From the NCBI GenBank assembly GCA_964388175.1, contig CAYLYS010000003.1:10421-74420 (forward strand): 64,000 bases of DNA, read 5' to 3'. Position numbers and translations under genes: made by a program. Positions 9,406 through 19,234 of this stretch are shown piece after piece; the first letter of the stretch is position 1; each line of letters begins with the position of its first letter. The notes under the pieces were generated by a model that did no database searches, had not been told where the DNA came from, and was given only the letters and a program-made list of their open reading frames with translations. The DNA is from JAITWN01 sp964388175. GTDB lineage: Bacteria > Pseudomonadota > Gammaproteobacteria > SZUA-140.

Positions 9406-9621
9406 ATGGCTACAGGCATCGTCAAATGGTTCAATAACGCCAAGGGCTTCGGTTTCGTCTCGCTGGATGAGGGCGGAGACGATGTGTTCGCCCATTTTTC
9501 CGCGATCGAGATGGAAGGCTACAAAAGCCTCAGGCAGGGGCAGAAAGTGGAATTCGACGTTTCGCAGGGCCCCAGGGGGCCATTTGCGCAGCATATCCGT
9601 CTGGCGATGACGGCGGAATGA
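9406..9621 (+). CDS. cspD: cold-shock domain protein, CspD-like
   Basis: Small nucleic-acid-binding protein, 71 residues, a single OB-fold cold-shock domain. It starts MATGIVKWFNNAKGFGFV, with RNP1 as KGFGFV and RNP2 as DVFAHFSAI. A GAGGAG ribosome site lies 10 bases upstream. Position between clpS/clpA and icd matches cspD in other gammaproteobacteria. In E. coli, CspD is a stationary-phase replication inhibitor rather than a true cold-shock protein; whether that holds here is inference from synteny. Confidence 0.92.
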   Translation: MATGIVKWFNNAKGFGFVSLDEGGDDVFAHFSAIEMEGYKSLRQGQKVEFDVSQGPRGPFAQHIRLAMTAE

Positions 9622-9622
9622 A

Positions 9623-9664
9623 GACCGCGGCGCCCCCTTATCCCTGCCTGGGCGCGCCGCGGTC
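9623..9664. terminator. stem-loop between convergent cspD and icd
   Basis: GACCGCGGCG (9623-9632) pairs perfectly with CGCCGCGGTC (9655-9664). There is no run of T on either side, so it is not a standard intrinsic terminator, but it sits exactly between two convergent stop codons. Confidence 0.45.
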
Positions 9665-9672
9665 GATGAGGA

Positions 9673-10926
9673 TTACATGCCTGCGATGATGGCTGCGCCG
9701 AAGCCGGAGCAGCTGGTCAGCTTCGCGCCTTCCATCAGCCGTTCCAGATCATAGGTGACGGTGCCGGCGGCGATGGCGCGCTTGACGCCGCCGATGATGA
9801 GGTCGGCCGCTTCCGTCCAGCCGATATGGCGCAGCAGCATTTCACCGGAGAGGACCAGCGAAGCGGGGTTGACGCGGTCCTGCCCGGCGTAGCGCGGCGC
9901 AGTGCCGTGCGTGGCCTCGAACAGCCCGATGGTGTCGGAAAGGTTCGCGCCCGGCGCCATGCCGATGCCGCCGACCTGGGCGGCGAGCGCATCGGAGATG
10001 TAGTCGCCGTTCAGATTCAGGGTGGCGATGACGCTGTAGTCCTCCGGTCGCAGCAGGATCTGCTGCAGGAAAGCGTCGGCGATGACATCGTTGATCACGA
10101 TAGGTTTGCCGGTGCGCGGGTTGTGCAGACGGCACCACGGACCGCCGTCGATCTCGACGGCGCCGAATTCGCGCTGCGCCAGCGCATAGCCCCAGTTCTT
10201 GAAGGCGCCTTCGGTGAATTTCATGATGTTGCCCTTGTGCACCAGCGTGACCGAGTCGCGGTCGTTGTCGATCGCGTACTCGATGGCGCGGCGCACCAGC
10301 CGTTCGGTGCCTTCCTTCGATACCGGCTTGATGCCGATGCCGGCGGTCTGCGGAAAGCGGATCTTGGTCACTTTCATCTCGCCCTGCAGGAAGTCGATGA
10401 TCTTGCGCACTTCGGCGCTGCCCGCTTCCCATTCGATGCCGGCATAGATGTCCTCGGCGTTTTCGCGGAAGATGACCATGTCGGTCTTTTCCGGGTGCTT
10501 GAGCGGGCTCGGCGTGCCGTCGAAATAGCGTATCGGCCGCAGGCAGACGTAGAGATCGAGCTCCTGGCGCAGAGCGACGTTGATGGAACGGATGCCGCCG
10601 CCGACCGGGGTGGTCAGCGGCCCCTTGATCGCCACCAGATAGTCGCGGATCGCCTGCAGCGTTTCTTCCGGCAGCCACACGTTCTCGCCGTAGACCCGGT
10701 TGGCATTTTCGCCGGCGTAGATTTCCATCCACGAGATCGAACGCTTCCCGCCATAGGCCTTGTCGACCGCCGCATCGACCACCGCTCGCATCACCGGCGT
10801 GATGTCCACACCGATGCCGTCGCCCTCGATGTAGGGAATGATGGGGCGGTCGGGGACGTTCAGCTTGCCGTCGTGGGCAGTGATGGCGCGGCCGTCGCTG
10901 GGGATCTGAACGTGCTGATAAGACAT
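9673..10926 (-). CDS. icd: isocitrate dehydrogenase (NADP+)
   Basis: TCA-cycle enzyme converting isocitrate to 2-oxoglutarate. The 417-residue protein matches the E. coli length (416). It has PIIPYIEGDGIG near the N-terminus, the substrate loop LYVCLRPIRYFDGTPSPLK, TDMVIFRENAEDIYAGIEW, and the cofactor region GGIGMAPGANL followed by FEATHGTAPRYAG. The ATG at 10926 begins MSYQHVQIPSDG. Longer upstream reading frame lacks homology. Its location next to cspD is the usual one. Confidence 0.96.
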   Translation of the reverse strand: MSYQHVQIPSDGRAITAHDGKLNVPDRPIIPYIEGDGIGVDITPVMRAVVDAAVDKAYGGKRSISWMEIYAGENANRVYGENVWLPEETLQAIRDYLVAIKGPLTTPVGGGIRSINVALRQELDLYVCLRPIRYFDGTPSPLKHPEKTDMVIFRENAEDIYAGIEWEAGSAEVRKIIDFLQGEMKVTKIRFPQTAGIGIKPVSKEGTERLVRRAIEYAIDNDRDSVTLVHKGNIMKFTEGAFKNWGYALAQREFGAVEIDGGPWCRLHNPRTGKPIVINDVIADAFLQQILLRPEDYSVIATLNLNGDYISDALAAQVGGIGMAPGANLSDTIGLFEATHGTAPRYAGQDRVNPASLVLSGEMLLRHIGWTEAADLIIGGVKRAIAAGTVTYDLERLMEGAKLTSCSGFGAAIIAGM

Positions 10927-11154
10927 GGGCGGGTCCTTATGTAGAGAATGTGCCGTGAAAATCGAAAAAAATTCCGGTGCTGAGAGGGAAGATACAAGAT
11001 AGCCGGCGCGTGAGACAAGGGAAGAGGGGGAAGCGACGCCTGCTCGCCACGAACGCCGGCCGCGCCTGAGGGGCGCGGTGGCGGCCTTTGTCCCGCTCCC
11101 GCCCGCAGCCGGCCAGTCTGCTACAATAGCGGCTGCAACAGTCTGAGCCGACGA

Positions 11155-12351
11155 ATGATTTCCAATCGAGAAGCAATAGCGGGCGAGCGCGTCATCGTGG
11201 GGATGTCGGGCGGAGTGGATTCCTCCGTCGCGGCGCTGCTGCTCAAGCGCCGGGGCTGCGAGGTCAGCGGCGTATTCATGAAGAACTGGGATGAGACCGA
11301 TCCGCAGGGCTCGTGTCCGGCGGAAGTCGATGCGCGTGATGCGCTGGCCGTGTGCGACCGCATCGGTATCGATCTCGACGCCGTCAGCTTCGCCGAACGC
11401 TACCGCGAGCGGGTTTTCGCGCGGTTCCTGGCCGATTACGAGGCCGGCCGCACGCCGAATCCCGATGTGCTGTGCAACAGCGAAATCAAGTTCCGTGCCT
11501 TTCTCGATTACGCGCTCGCTCAGGGCGCGGCCTGGATCGCCACCGGCCATTACGCCGCCGTCGCCCAGCGCGAGGGGCGCAGCGTGCTGCTCAAGGGCGC
11601 CGATCCGGACAAGGATCAGAGTTATTTCCTGCACGCGCTGTCGCAGGAACAGCTCGGCCGTGCCCTCTTTCCGCTCGGCGACTGTCTGAAGCCGGCGGTG
11701 CGGCAGATGGCGCGCGAGGCCGCTCTCGCCACTCATGCCAAGAAGGACAGCACCGGCATCTGCTTCATCGGCGAACGCCGTTTCCGCGAGTTTCTCGGTG
11801 GTTTTCTGCCGGCGCGCCCGGGCGAGATCCGCAGCGTCGATGGTGAACTGCTCGGCGAACATGAGGGGCTGATGTTCCATACGCTCGGCCAGCGCAAGGG
11901 GCTGCGCATCGGCGGTCGTGCCGGCGGCAACGGCGAACCCTGGTACGTGGTGGGCAAGGATCTCGCCGGCAACACGCTGCTGGTGGCCCAGGGTTACGAT
12001 CATCCGCTGCTTTACAGCAGCGAGCTGACCGCCGACGAGTTGAACTGGATCGCGCCGGCGCCCGCCGTGGGCGAAACCCTGCATTGCAGTGCCAAGACGC
12101 GCTATCGCCAGCCCGATCAGGACTGCGTGGTCGAGACGCTCGGCGACGGGCGTTGCCGGGTGCGTTTCGCCCGGCCACAGCGCGCGGTGACGCCGGGCCA
12201 GTCGGTGGTGTTCTATCGCGGCCGGGAATGTCTCGGCGGCGGAGTCATCGTCGGGGTGGCGGGTGGCGGGCTGCAGCCCGGGGCCGATCTGTCGCCGGCG
12301 GCGATGTCCGTATACAGCGAAGGAGTGCGGTGTGGCACGTACGCTCAGTGA
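11155..12351 (+). CDS. mnmA: tRNA-specific 2-thiouridylase
   Basis: Adds sulfur to wobble uridine 34 of tRNA-Lys, -Glu and -Gln. The 398-residue product has the PP-loop VIVGMSGGVDSSVAALLL, the first catalytic cysteine in TPNPDVLCNSEIKF, and the second in KDSTGICFIGERRF, plus the GHYAAV segment. It begins with an N-terminus slightly longer than usual (MISNREAIAG). A TACAAT box at 11122-11127 lies upstream and could be its -10. The last 20 bases overlap hflD. Confidence 0.95.
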   Translation: MISNREAIAGERVIVGMSGGVDSSVAALLLKRRGCEVSGVFMKNWDETDPQGSCPAEVDARDALAVCDRIGIDLDAVSFAERYRERVFARFLADYEAGRTPNPDVLCNSEIKFRAFLDYALAQGAAWIATGHYAAVAQREGRSVLLKGADPDKDQSYFLHALSQEQLGRALFPLGDCLKPAVRQMAREAALATHAKKDSTGICFIGERRFREFLGGFLPARPGEIRSVDGELLGEHEGLMFHTLGQRKGLRIGGRAGGNGEPWYVVGKDLAGNTLLVAQGYDHPLLYSSELTADELNWIAPAPAVGETLHCSAKTRYRQPDQDCVVETLGDGRCRVRFARPQRAVTPGQSVVFYRGRECLGGGVIVGVAGGGLQPGADLSPAAMSVYSEGVRCGTYAQ

Positions 12352-12961
12352 CGCGACGCTGGCGCTCGCCGGCGTTTTCCAGGCCGCCTGGCTGGTGAAC
12401 GAGGTCGCGCTTCGCGGTCGCGCGCCGACCGAACCGTTCGAATGCATGATCGGCAGCCTGTTCCAGGTCGATCCGCCGGATACCGTTTCGGTGTACGGCG
12501 GTACGGCGCGCCTGGAAACCGGCCTGCGCCTGCTTGCCGAGCATCTCGGCGGCAAGCCGCCCGCCGACGGCCTGCAGATCGCGCGCTACGTGGCGGCGGT
12601 GCTGCATCTCGAACGCAAGCTGGTGAAGAATGACGAGCTGATGCGCCGTCTGAGCGACGGCATCGGCCGCGCCAACGCGCAGGCCGCTCATTTCTCGCAT
12701 ACGCACGAAAACGTCCTCGCCGCCCTGGCGGATCTCTACGTCAACACGGTGAGTACGCTGACGCCGCGCATCATCGTCGGCGGCGAGCATGGCCATCTCA
12801 GTCAGCCGGCCAACGCCAACAGGGTGCGGGCATTGCTCCTCTCGGCCATTCGCTCGGCGGTGCTGTGGCGGCAGAACGGCGGCACCCGCATCCAACTGCT
12901 GTTCAAGCGCCGGCAGTTCGCCGGCGAAGCGGCGCGTCTCATCGCCGCCGCTGACAACTAG
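12332..12961 (+). CDS. hflD: high frequency lysogenization protein HflD
   Basis: Membrane-associated, mostly helical protein of 209 residues. In E. coli it interacts with lambda CII and is encoded between mnmA and purB, exactly the arrangement here. Visible family segments are TLALAGVFQAAWLVNEVA, EPFECMIGSLFQVDPP, and ARYVAAVLHLERKL. The GTG start at 12332 has AGGAG six bases upstream and overlaps mnmA by 20 bases, so translation is probably coupled. Confidence 0.92.
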   Translation: MARTLSDATLALAGVFQAAWLVNEVALRGRAPTEPFECMIGSLFQVDPPDTVSVYGGTARLETGLRLLAEHLGGKPPADGLQIARYVAAVLHLERKLVKNDELMRRLSDGIGRANAQAAHFSHTHENVLAALADLYVNTVSTLTPRIIVGGEHGHLSQPANANRVRALLLSAIRSAVLWRQNGGTRIQLLFKRRQFAGEAARLIAAADN

Positions 12962-12995
12962 ATTTAATTCAGGGATTTTTATTCAGGGGGATTGC

Positions 12996-14366
12996 ATGGA
13001 ACTGTCATCGCTCACGGCCATTTCGCCGATCGACGGTCGCTATGGCGACAAGACCGTCGTGCTGCGCGAGATCTTCAGCGAATACGGCCTGATCAAGCGC
13101 CGGGTGCGGGTCGAAATCGGCTGGCTGCGCACGCTGTCGTCTTGTCCGGGTATCGCCGAAGTGCCGCCGCTCGACGCCGAGGCGAGTGCGGTGCTGGCGG
13201 CGATCCATGCCGATTTTTCGCTGGCGGACGCGCAGCGCGTGAAGGAAATCGAGCGCGGCATCAATCACGACGTCAAGGCGGTGGAGTATTTCCTCAAGGA
13301 AAAAAGCGCGGGCAGCGCCGGCCTGAGCCGGATCAGCGAGTTTTTCCACTTCGCCTGCACTTCCGAGGATATCAACAATCTTTCCTATGCCCTGATGCTG
13401 AAAGAAGCGCGCAGCGAGGTGCTGCTGCCGCTCATCGACAGCCTCATCGAGCGCCTGGCGGCGTTTGCCCGTGAGCAGGCTGCGGTGGCGATGATGTCGC
13501 GCACCCACGGGCAGCCGGCGAGCCCGAGCACGATCGGCAAGGAAGTGGCCAATGTCGTCGCCCGCCTGCGCCGTCAGCGCGACGGCCTGGCACAGGTGGC
13601 TCTGCTCGGCAAGATGAACGGCGCCACCGGCAACTACAACGCCCATCTCGCCGCTTATCCGGAGGTGGACTGGCGCGCGCTGGCGCGCGAATTCATCGGT
13701 GGCGATCTCGGCCTGGAATGGAACCCCTACACCACGCAGATCGAGCCGCATGACTACATGGCGGAATATTTCGACGCCCTGGCGCGCATCGATACCATCC
13801 TGCTGGATTTCTGCCGTGACGTCTGGGGCTACATTGCTATCGGCTATTTCCGCCAGAAGGCGGTGAGCGGGGAGGTCGGCTCGTCGACCATGCCGCACAA
13901 GGTCAACCCCATCGATTTCGAGAACGCGGAAGGCAATCTCGGTCTCGCCAACGCCGTGCTGCGCCATCTCGCCGAGAAGTTGCCGGTATCGCGCTGGCAG
14001 CGCGATCTGTCCGATTCGACGGTGCTGCGCAATATCGGCGTCGGCATCGCGCACGCGGTGCTGGCCTGGGAATCCTGCCTCAAGGGCCTGGGTAAGCTGT
14101 CGGTCGATGCGCAGCGCATCGCGGCCGATCTGCAGGATGCCTGGGAGCTGCTGGCTGAACCGGTGCAGACGGTGATGCGGCGCCATGGCGTGGAAGCGCC
14201 GTACGAAAAGCTGAAGGAGCTGACGCGCGGCCGCCGCATCGATGGTGAAACGCTGCACGCCTTCATCCGCACGCTCGATATCCCGGCGGCGGCGCGCGAT
14301 GAACTGCTCGCGCTCACGCCGGCCGCCTATACCGGGCTTGCCGAGGAACAGGCGCGCGAGATCTGA
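12996..14366 (+). CDS. purB: adenylosuccinate lyase
   Basis: Acts twice in purine synthesis: cleaves SAICAR, and cleaves adenylosuccinate to AMP and fumarate. It is 456 residues, identical to the E. coli length. The N-terminal LTAISPIDGRYGDKT, the MMSRTHGQPASPSTIGKE segment with its catalytic histidine, and the lyase signature GSSTMPHKVNPIDFENAEGN are all present. AGGGGG lies 7 bases before the ATG. purA, which acts just before it in AMP synthesis, lies in the same window. Confidence 0.97.
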   Translation: MELSSLTAISPIDGRYGDKTVVLREIFSEYGLIKRRVRVEIGWLRTLSSCPGIAEVPPLDAEASAVLAAIHADFSLADAQRVKEIERGINHDVKAVEYFLKEKSAGSAGLSRISEFFHFACTSEDINNLSYALMLKEARSEVLLPLIDSLIERLAAFAREQAAVAMMSRTHGQPASPSTIGKEVANVVARLRRQRDGLAQVALLGKMNGATGNYNAHLAAYPEVDWRALAREFIGGDLGLEWNPYTTQIEPHDYMAEYFDALARIDTILLDFCRDVWGYIAIGYFRQKAVSGEVGSSTMPHKVNPIDFENAEGNLGLANAVLRHLAEKLPVSRWQRDLSDSTVLRNIGVGIAHAVLAWESCLKGLGKLSVDAQRIAADLQDAWELLAEPVQTVMRRHGVEAPYEKLKELTRGRRIDGETLHAFIRTLDIPAAARDELLALTPAAYTGLAEEQAREI

Positions 14367-14499
14367 CGGGAGACGGCGCACCGGCGTGACCGTGTTCACG
14401 GTTCGGCGCCGGCAGGCATGGATAATGGGTAGGGCAGGGCGTGGTCAGGGTGGCGTAACCGTCTTGTTCCTCCAAGTCTTGCCATCCGCCCGCTCATGT

Positions 14500-14541
14500 A
14501 CCCGGCCATGCGTCCTCCCCTCTGCGGCCGGGTTTTTTTTT
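14500..14541 (+). terminator. intrinsic terminator after purB
   Basis: ACCCGGCC (14500-14507) pairs perfectly with GGCCGGGT (14526-14533) around an 18-base loop, followed by a run of T to 14541. It lies 134 bases past the purB stop and before serS. Confidence 0.8.
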
Positions 14542-14653
14542 GCCCGCCGAGTTGTCATACTCCCGCCTTTCCGTACCGCTGACGCCCGTTCCGGACGGGA
14601 AAATCCCGCATGGCGTCGTGATGCGGGACAGAAAACATTGGCCGAGGTAGAAC

Positions 14654-15928
14654 ATGCTGGATCCGCATCTGTTGCGCAGTGAACTGGAAACGGTGGCCGC
14701 CAGGCTCGCCCGCCGCGGCGTGCGGCTGGACGTGGACAGGCTGACGGCGCTGGAAAACGCGCGCAAGGAAGTGCAGGTGCGCGCTCAGTCGCTGCAGCAG
14801 GAGCGCAACACGCGTTCGCGCGACATCGGCCGCGCCAAGGCCCAGGGCGGTGACATCGAAGCGCTGAAGGCCGGCATTGCCGAACTCGGCGATCAGCTCG
14901 CCGCGGCGGAGGCCGAACTCGAACGCATCCAGGGCGAGCTTACCGCTCTGTTGTTGGCAGTACCTAATATGCCGCACGATGCAGTGCCCGACGGCGCCGA
15001 CGAGCGCGACAACGTCGAGCTTCGGCGCTGGAGCGAGCCGCCGCGTTTCGGCTTTACCCCCCAGGATCACGTCGCGCTCGGCGAGCACCTGGGGATGCTC
15101 GATTTCGCCGCCGCGGCGGGTATCGCCGGAGCGCGTTTCGTCACCATGAGCGGTCCGCTGGCGCGCCTGCACCGCGCGCTCACCCAGTTCATGCTCGATC
15201 TGCACACCGGGGAGCACGGCTACCGCGAGTGCTATGTGCCCTATATCGCCAACGCCGAGGCGCTGACCGGAACCGGCCAGTTGCCGAAGTTCGAAGACGA
15301 CCTGTTCGCACTCAAGACGGAAGTGCCGTTCTATCTGATTCCGACCGCCGAGGTGCCGCTGACCAACCTGGTGCGCGAACGCATACTCGAAGCCGAGGAA
15401 CTGCCGCTGAAGCTGGTGGCGCACACCCCGTGTTTTCGCAGCGAGGCCGGTTCCTATGGCAAGGACACCCGCGGCATGATCCGCCAGCACCAGTTCGAGA
15501 AGGTGGAACTGGTGCAGATCGTCTCTCCCGAGCGCTCGGGAGCGGCGCTGGAAGAGCTCACCAGCCATGCCGAAACGGTGTTGCAGCGGCTCGGTCTCGC
15601 CTATCGTACGGTGGCCCTGTGCGCGGGCGATCTCGGTTTCGCCGCCAACAGAACCTACGACATCGAAGTCTGGCTGCCGGCGCAGGATCGCTACCGCGAG
15701 ATTTCCTCGTGCAGCGGCTTCGGCGACTTTCAGGCGCGGCGGATGCAGGCGCGCTGGCGCCCTGCCGGTGGCCGCAAGCCCGAGCCGGTGCATACCCTGA
15801 ACGGTTCCGGGCTGGCGGTGGGACGCACGCTGCTCGCGGTGCTGGAGAACTTCCAGGACGAGCAGGGCCGCGTCCATGTCCCCGCGGTCCTGCATCCGTA
15901 CATGGGTGGCGTGACGATCATCGGTTAA
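14654..15928 (+). CDS. serS: serine-tRNA ligase
   Basis: Class II synthetase charging tRNA-Ser; a tRNA-Ser(UGA) gene lies about 5 kb downstream. The 424-residue protein starts MLDPHLLRSELETVAARLARRG, followed by the long antiparallel coiled coil that grips the tRNA variable arm (about residues 30-100). Class II motif 2 appears as HTPCFRSEAGSYGKDTRGMIRQHQFEKVEL, and motif 3 near the end as HTLNGSGLAVGRTLLAVLEN. Followed nine bases later by cysG. Confidence 0.97.
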   Translation: MLDPHLLRSELETVAARLARRGVRLDVDRLTALENARKEVQVRAQSLQQERNTRSRDIGRAKAQGGDIEALKAGIAELGDQLAAAEAELERIQGELTALLLAVPNMPHDAVPDGADERDNVELRRWSEPPRFGFTPQDHVALGEHLGMLDFAAAAGIAGARFVTMSGPLARLHRALTQFMLDLHTGEHGYRECYVPYIANAEALTGTGQLPKFEDDLFALKTEVPFYLIPTAEVPLTNLVRERILEAEELPLKLVAHTPCFRSEAGSYGKDTRGMIRQHQFEKVELVQIVSPERSGAALEELTSHAETVLQRLGLAYRTVALCAGDLGFAANRTYDIEVWLPAQDRYREISSCSGFGDFQARRMQARWRPAGGRKPEPVHTLNGSGLAVGRTLLAVLENFQDEQGRVHVPAVLHPYMGGVTIIG

Positions 15929-15937
15929 TATAGGGTC

Positions 15938-17332
15938 GTGGACTTCCTGCCCGTCTTTCTCGATATCCGTAAGCGCGATTGCCTGGTGGTCGGCGGCGGC
16001 GAGGTGGCCGCGCGCAAGATCGATCTGCTGCGCCGCGCCGGTGCAAGCGTGACGGTCTGCGCGCCGCTGTTGTGTCCGGTGCTGGCGAAGCTTGCCGCAG
16101 AAGGCGCCGTGCGGTATCGCAACGGCGTTTTCACCGCGGCCGACGTCACCGGCTTCGATCTCGTCGTTGCCGCCACCGATGACGCGGCGGTCAATGCGGC
16201 GGCGGCCGAGGCAGCGCGGGTTCGCGCCATTCCGGTCAATGTCGTCGATGAGCCGGCACTGTGCAGTTTCATTTTCCCGGCGATCGTCGACCGTTCTCCC
16301 TTGCTGATCGCGGTCTCCACCGGCGGAGCCGCGCCGGTGCTGGCGCGCACGCTGCGGGCCAGATTGGAAACGCTGTTTCCCGCCGCCTACGGGCGGCTTG
16401 CCGCTCTGCTGCAGCGTTTCCGTCCGCTGATCCGCAGCAGCATCAGCGATGCCGGCCAGCGTCGGCGCTTCTTCGAGAAAGCGGTGGACGGGCCGATATC
16501 CGAATTGGTGTTCGCCGGACGTGAGGAGGAGGCCGCCGCCTTGCTGCAGCAGTCCCTGCAGGCGCAGGATGCCGCGCCTCGTGGTGAAGTGAGCCTGATC
16601 GGCGCCGGTCCGGGTGATCCCGATTTGCTGACTTTCCGTGCGCTGCGTTTGATGCAGCGTGCCGATGTCGTGCTTTATGATCGACTGGTCGCGCCGGCCA
16701 TTCTCGATCTGGTGCGGCGTGATGCCGAGCGTATATACGTCGGGAAAAGGCGCGATTATCACGCATTGCGCCAGGAAGAGATCAATCAGGTGATGGTCAG
16801 GCTGGCGCAAGAGGGCAAGCGGGTGGTACGCCTCAAGGGCGGCGATCCCTTCATATTCGGACGAGGAGGCGAGGAGATTGCCACACTGGCGGAGGAAGGT
16901 ATCCCGTTCCAGGTCGTGCCGGGCATCACGGCCGCCAATGGCTGCGCCGCCTATGCGGGCATTCCGCTGACGCATCGTGATCATGCGCATTCGGTGCTGT
17001 TCGTCACGGGCCATCTCAGGGGGGAAGAGGGCATCAACCTCGACTGGCAGACGCTGGTCCGTCCCGCCCAGACGCTGGTCATCTATATGGGGCTCACCGG
17101 CCTCGATCTCATCTGCCGTGAACTCGTTCGCCACGGCATGGGGCCCGATATGCCAGCCGCGCTGATCGAGCACGGCACCACGGCCGATCAGCGCGTGTTC
17201 GCTGCGACCCTGAGCGAGTTGCCCGATCTCGTGGCGCGCAATGAGGTGCGCGCGCCGACGCTGCTCATCGTCGGCGAGGTGGTGCGTCTGCGCGAACGGC
17301 TGGCCTGGTTCCGCACCGGCGTGCAGCACTAG
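15938..17332 (+). CDS. cysG: siroheme synthase CysG (trifunctional)
   Basis: Makes siroheme for sulfite and nitrite reductases from uroporphyrinogen III. Two fused parts are visible. The N-terminal oxidase/ferrochelatase has FLDIRKRDCLVVGGGEVAARK as its NAD-binding loop. The C-terminal SUMT methyltransferase starts near residue 217 with VSLIGAGPGDPDLLTFRAL and includes VRLKGGDPFIFGRGGEE. Length 464 matches the family. The start is GTG, nine bases after serS, as in Pseudomonas-like genomes. Confidence 0.96.
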   Translation: MDFLPVFLDIRKRDCLVVGGGEVAARKIDLLRRAGASVTVCAPLLCPVLAKLAAEGAVRYRNGVFTAADVTGFDLVVAATDDAAVNAAAAEAARVRAIPVNVVDEPALCSFIFPAIVDRSPLLIAVSTGGAAPVLARTLRARLETLFPAAYGRLAALLQRFRPLIRSSISDAGQRRRFFEKAVDGPISELVFAGREEEAAALLQQSLQAQDAAPRGEVSLIGAGPGDPDLLTFRALRLMQRADVVLYDRLVAPAILDLVRRDAERIYVGKRRDYHALRQEEINQVMVRLAQEGKRVVRLKGGDPFIFGRGGEEIATLAEEGIPFQVVPGITAANGCAAYAGIPLTHRDHAHSVLFVTGHLRGEEGINLDWQTLVRPAQTLVIYMGLTGLDLICRELVRHGMGPDMPAALIEHGTTADQRVFAATLSELPDLVARNEVRAPTLLIVGEVVRLRERLAWFRTGVQH

Positions 17333-17414
17333 AACGGGAGGCGCGCAGCGTATCAGCCATGGAATATGCCTGTTTTCATGATGGCGACATGATCGTCGCT
17401 ATCCCCGCTTAGAC

Positions 17415-19154
17415 GTGTTTGCCACTGCACTCGCGGAGACCTTCCGCCGCGGCTATTCGCTGCGTTCGCTGCGTTCCGATATTCTCGCCGGCCTGACCGT
17501 CGGCGTGCTCGCATTGCCGCTGTCGATGGCGCTCGCCCTGGCCAGCGGAGTGCCGCCCCAGCATGGCCTCTATACGGCGATCATTGCCGGCGCCATCATT
17601 GCGATCTGCGGCGGTTCCAGGGTCAATATTTCAGGGCCGACCGCCGCCTTCGTCGTGGTGCTGTTGCCGGTCGTGCATCAGTTCGGCCTCGGCGGACTGG
17701 TGATGGCGGGGCTGCTTGCCGGACTGATCCTGGTCGCGCTCGGGCTTGCCCGCATGGGGCGGCTGATCGAATACGTACCGTATCCGGTCACTGTCGGTTT
17801 CACCGCCGGCATCGCGATCGTGATCGCCATGCTGCAGATCAAGGATTTCCTCGGCCTGGACGTGGCGGTGAGCGGCGATCATTTCTTCGACCGCGTTTCC
17901 GGCATCGTCTCCGCATTGCCGACCTTGCACTGGCAGGATACTTTCATTGCCACGCTGACGCTGGCGATTCTCATCGTCTGGCCGCGCCTCGGCACGCGCG
18001 TTCCAGGGCTGCTGGTCGCGCTCACCGCCGCGACGCTGGTCGGCTGGATCTGCGGTCATTTCATCCCGGGATTCGACATCGCCACCGTCGGCAGCGTTTT
18101 TTCCTATACGCTCGATGGCGTGATCAAGGCCGGCATTCCGCCGCTCGCACCGCAGTTCGTGTGGCCGTGGGAATTGCCGGGCGCCGATGGCCAGCCGATC
18201 GGTCTGTCGTTTCAACTGATCAATGACCTGCTCGGCCCGGCGCTGACGATTGCCGCGCTGGCGGCGATCGAGTCGCTGCTGTGCGCCGTGATCGCCGACG
18301 GCATGGCGGGTACCCGCCATGACCCCAATGCCGAGCTGATCGGCCTCGGCCTGGGCAATATTCTCGTGCCGTTCTTCGCCGGCATCCCGGCGACCGCGGC
18401 CATCACGCGCACGGCGGCTAGCGTGCGCGCGGGGGCGGTATCTCCCATCGCCGCGGTGATCCATGCCATGGTCGTGCTGCTCGCGGTTCTGGCGCTGGCG
18501 GGTCTGCTGGGCTACGTACCCATGGCGGCGCTGGCCGCGCTGATGATGATGGTGGCGTGGAACATGAGTGAAGCGAAGCATGTCCTGCGCATCATGCGCG
18601 CGGCGCCGGGCAGCGATGTCGCCGTGCTGGTGAGTTGTTTGGTGCTGACGGTGGTGTTCGACATGACGGTCGCTGTCGCTATCGGCATCGGTCTGGCGGC
18701 GCTGCTGTTCATCAGGCAGGTGAGCGAACAGACCGAAGCGAAAGTGGTTTCTCATGCCGATGGATCGCACGCCTACCAGGTGCCTGCCGAGGTGCTGATC
18801 TATGATGTGAACGGTGCGCTTTTTTTTGGCGCGGCGCATCGCGCCATGCGCTCGCTCGAAGCGTTGCCGCCGGGAAAAAAGGTGGTGATCATGGATATGA
18901 CGGACGTATCCATCCTGGATATGACCGCCATCATGCTGTTGCAGGAGTTGCTTACCAGCCTCGAACACCGTGGTACCGCGGTAATCATCAGCGGACTTCA
19001 CCCCCGCCTGATTCTGCAGCTGCAGCGCGTGGGGGTTGTCGGGCGCCAGGGAAGACTCGAGTTTACCCGTGATGTGGCGGGCGGTATTGTCCGTGCGACG
19101 GTGCTGTGTGCTGGGCCGGGGGAGCAGGGCGGGGATAAACCGTCAACCGCCTGA
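17415..19154 (+). CDS. SulP-family anion transporter with STAS domain
   Basis: Inner-membrane transporter of 579 residues. About a dozen hydrophobic segments fill residues 20-420, including the SulP signature region GLYTAIIAGAIIAICGGSRVNISGPTAAF. A cytoplasmic STAS domain follows (about 440-560: YDVNGALFFGAAHRAM then VIMDMTDVSILDMTAI). Such proteins carry sulfate, bicarbonate or C4-dicarboxylates; substrate cannot be read from sequence. Location after cysG fits a sulfur role, but this is weak evidence. The start codon is GTG. Confidence 0.9.
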   Translation: MFATALAETFRRGYSLRSLRSDILAGLTVGVLALPLSMALALASGVPPQHGLYTAIIAGAIIAICGGSRVNISGPTAAFVVVLLPVVHQFGLGGLVMAGLLAGLILVALGLARMGRLIEYVPYPVTVGFTAGIAIVIAMLQIKDFLGLDVAVSGDHFFDRVSGIVSALPTLHWQDTFIATLTLAILIVWPRLGTRVPGLLVALTAATLVGWICGHFIPGFDIATVGSVFSYTLDGVIKAGIPPLAPQFVWPWELPGADGQPIGLSFQLINDLLGPALTIAALAAIESLLCAVIADGMAGTRHDPNAELIGLGLGNILVPFFAGIPATAAITRTAASVRAGAVSPIAAVIHAMVVLLAVLALAGLLGYVPMAALAALMMMVAWNMSEAKHVLRIMRAAPGSDVAVLVSCLVLTVVFDMTVAVAIGIGLAALLFIRQVSEQTEAKVVSHADGSHAYQVPAEVLIYDVNGALFFGAAHRAMRSLEALPPGKKVVIMDMTDVSILDMTAIMLLQELLTSLEHRGTAVIISGLHPRLILQLQRVGVVGRQGRLEFTRDVAGGIVRATVLCAGPGEQGGDKPSTA

Positions 19155-19220
19155 TGGTGCGGCTGTCGATGCGCAGGCGGTTGCGGATGAAGCGTCGCGC
19201 CGGCGCAAGCCGGCGCGACG
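19144..19220. terminator. two tandem stem-loops between convergent sulP-type gene and his-rich gene
   Basis: First stem: CAACCGCCTG (19144-19153) with CAGGCGGTTG (19174-19183), overlapping the transporter stop codon. Second stem: CGTCGCGCCGGC (19193-19204) with GCCGGCGCGACG (19209-19220), closed by a GCAA tetraloop. No T run follows directly. Likely shields the two convergent genes from read-through. Confidence 0.5.
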
Positions 19221-19234
19221 GCTGCGTCTAGTTT

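Noticed and set aside
9673..12555. 960-codon minus-strand frame that includes icd
   Set aside because: Only the part from the ATG at 10926 matches isocitrate dehydrogenase; the rest is antisense of mnmA and hflD.
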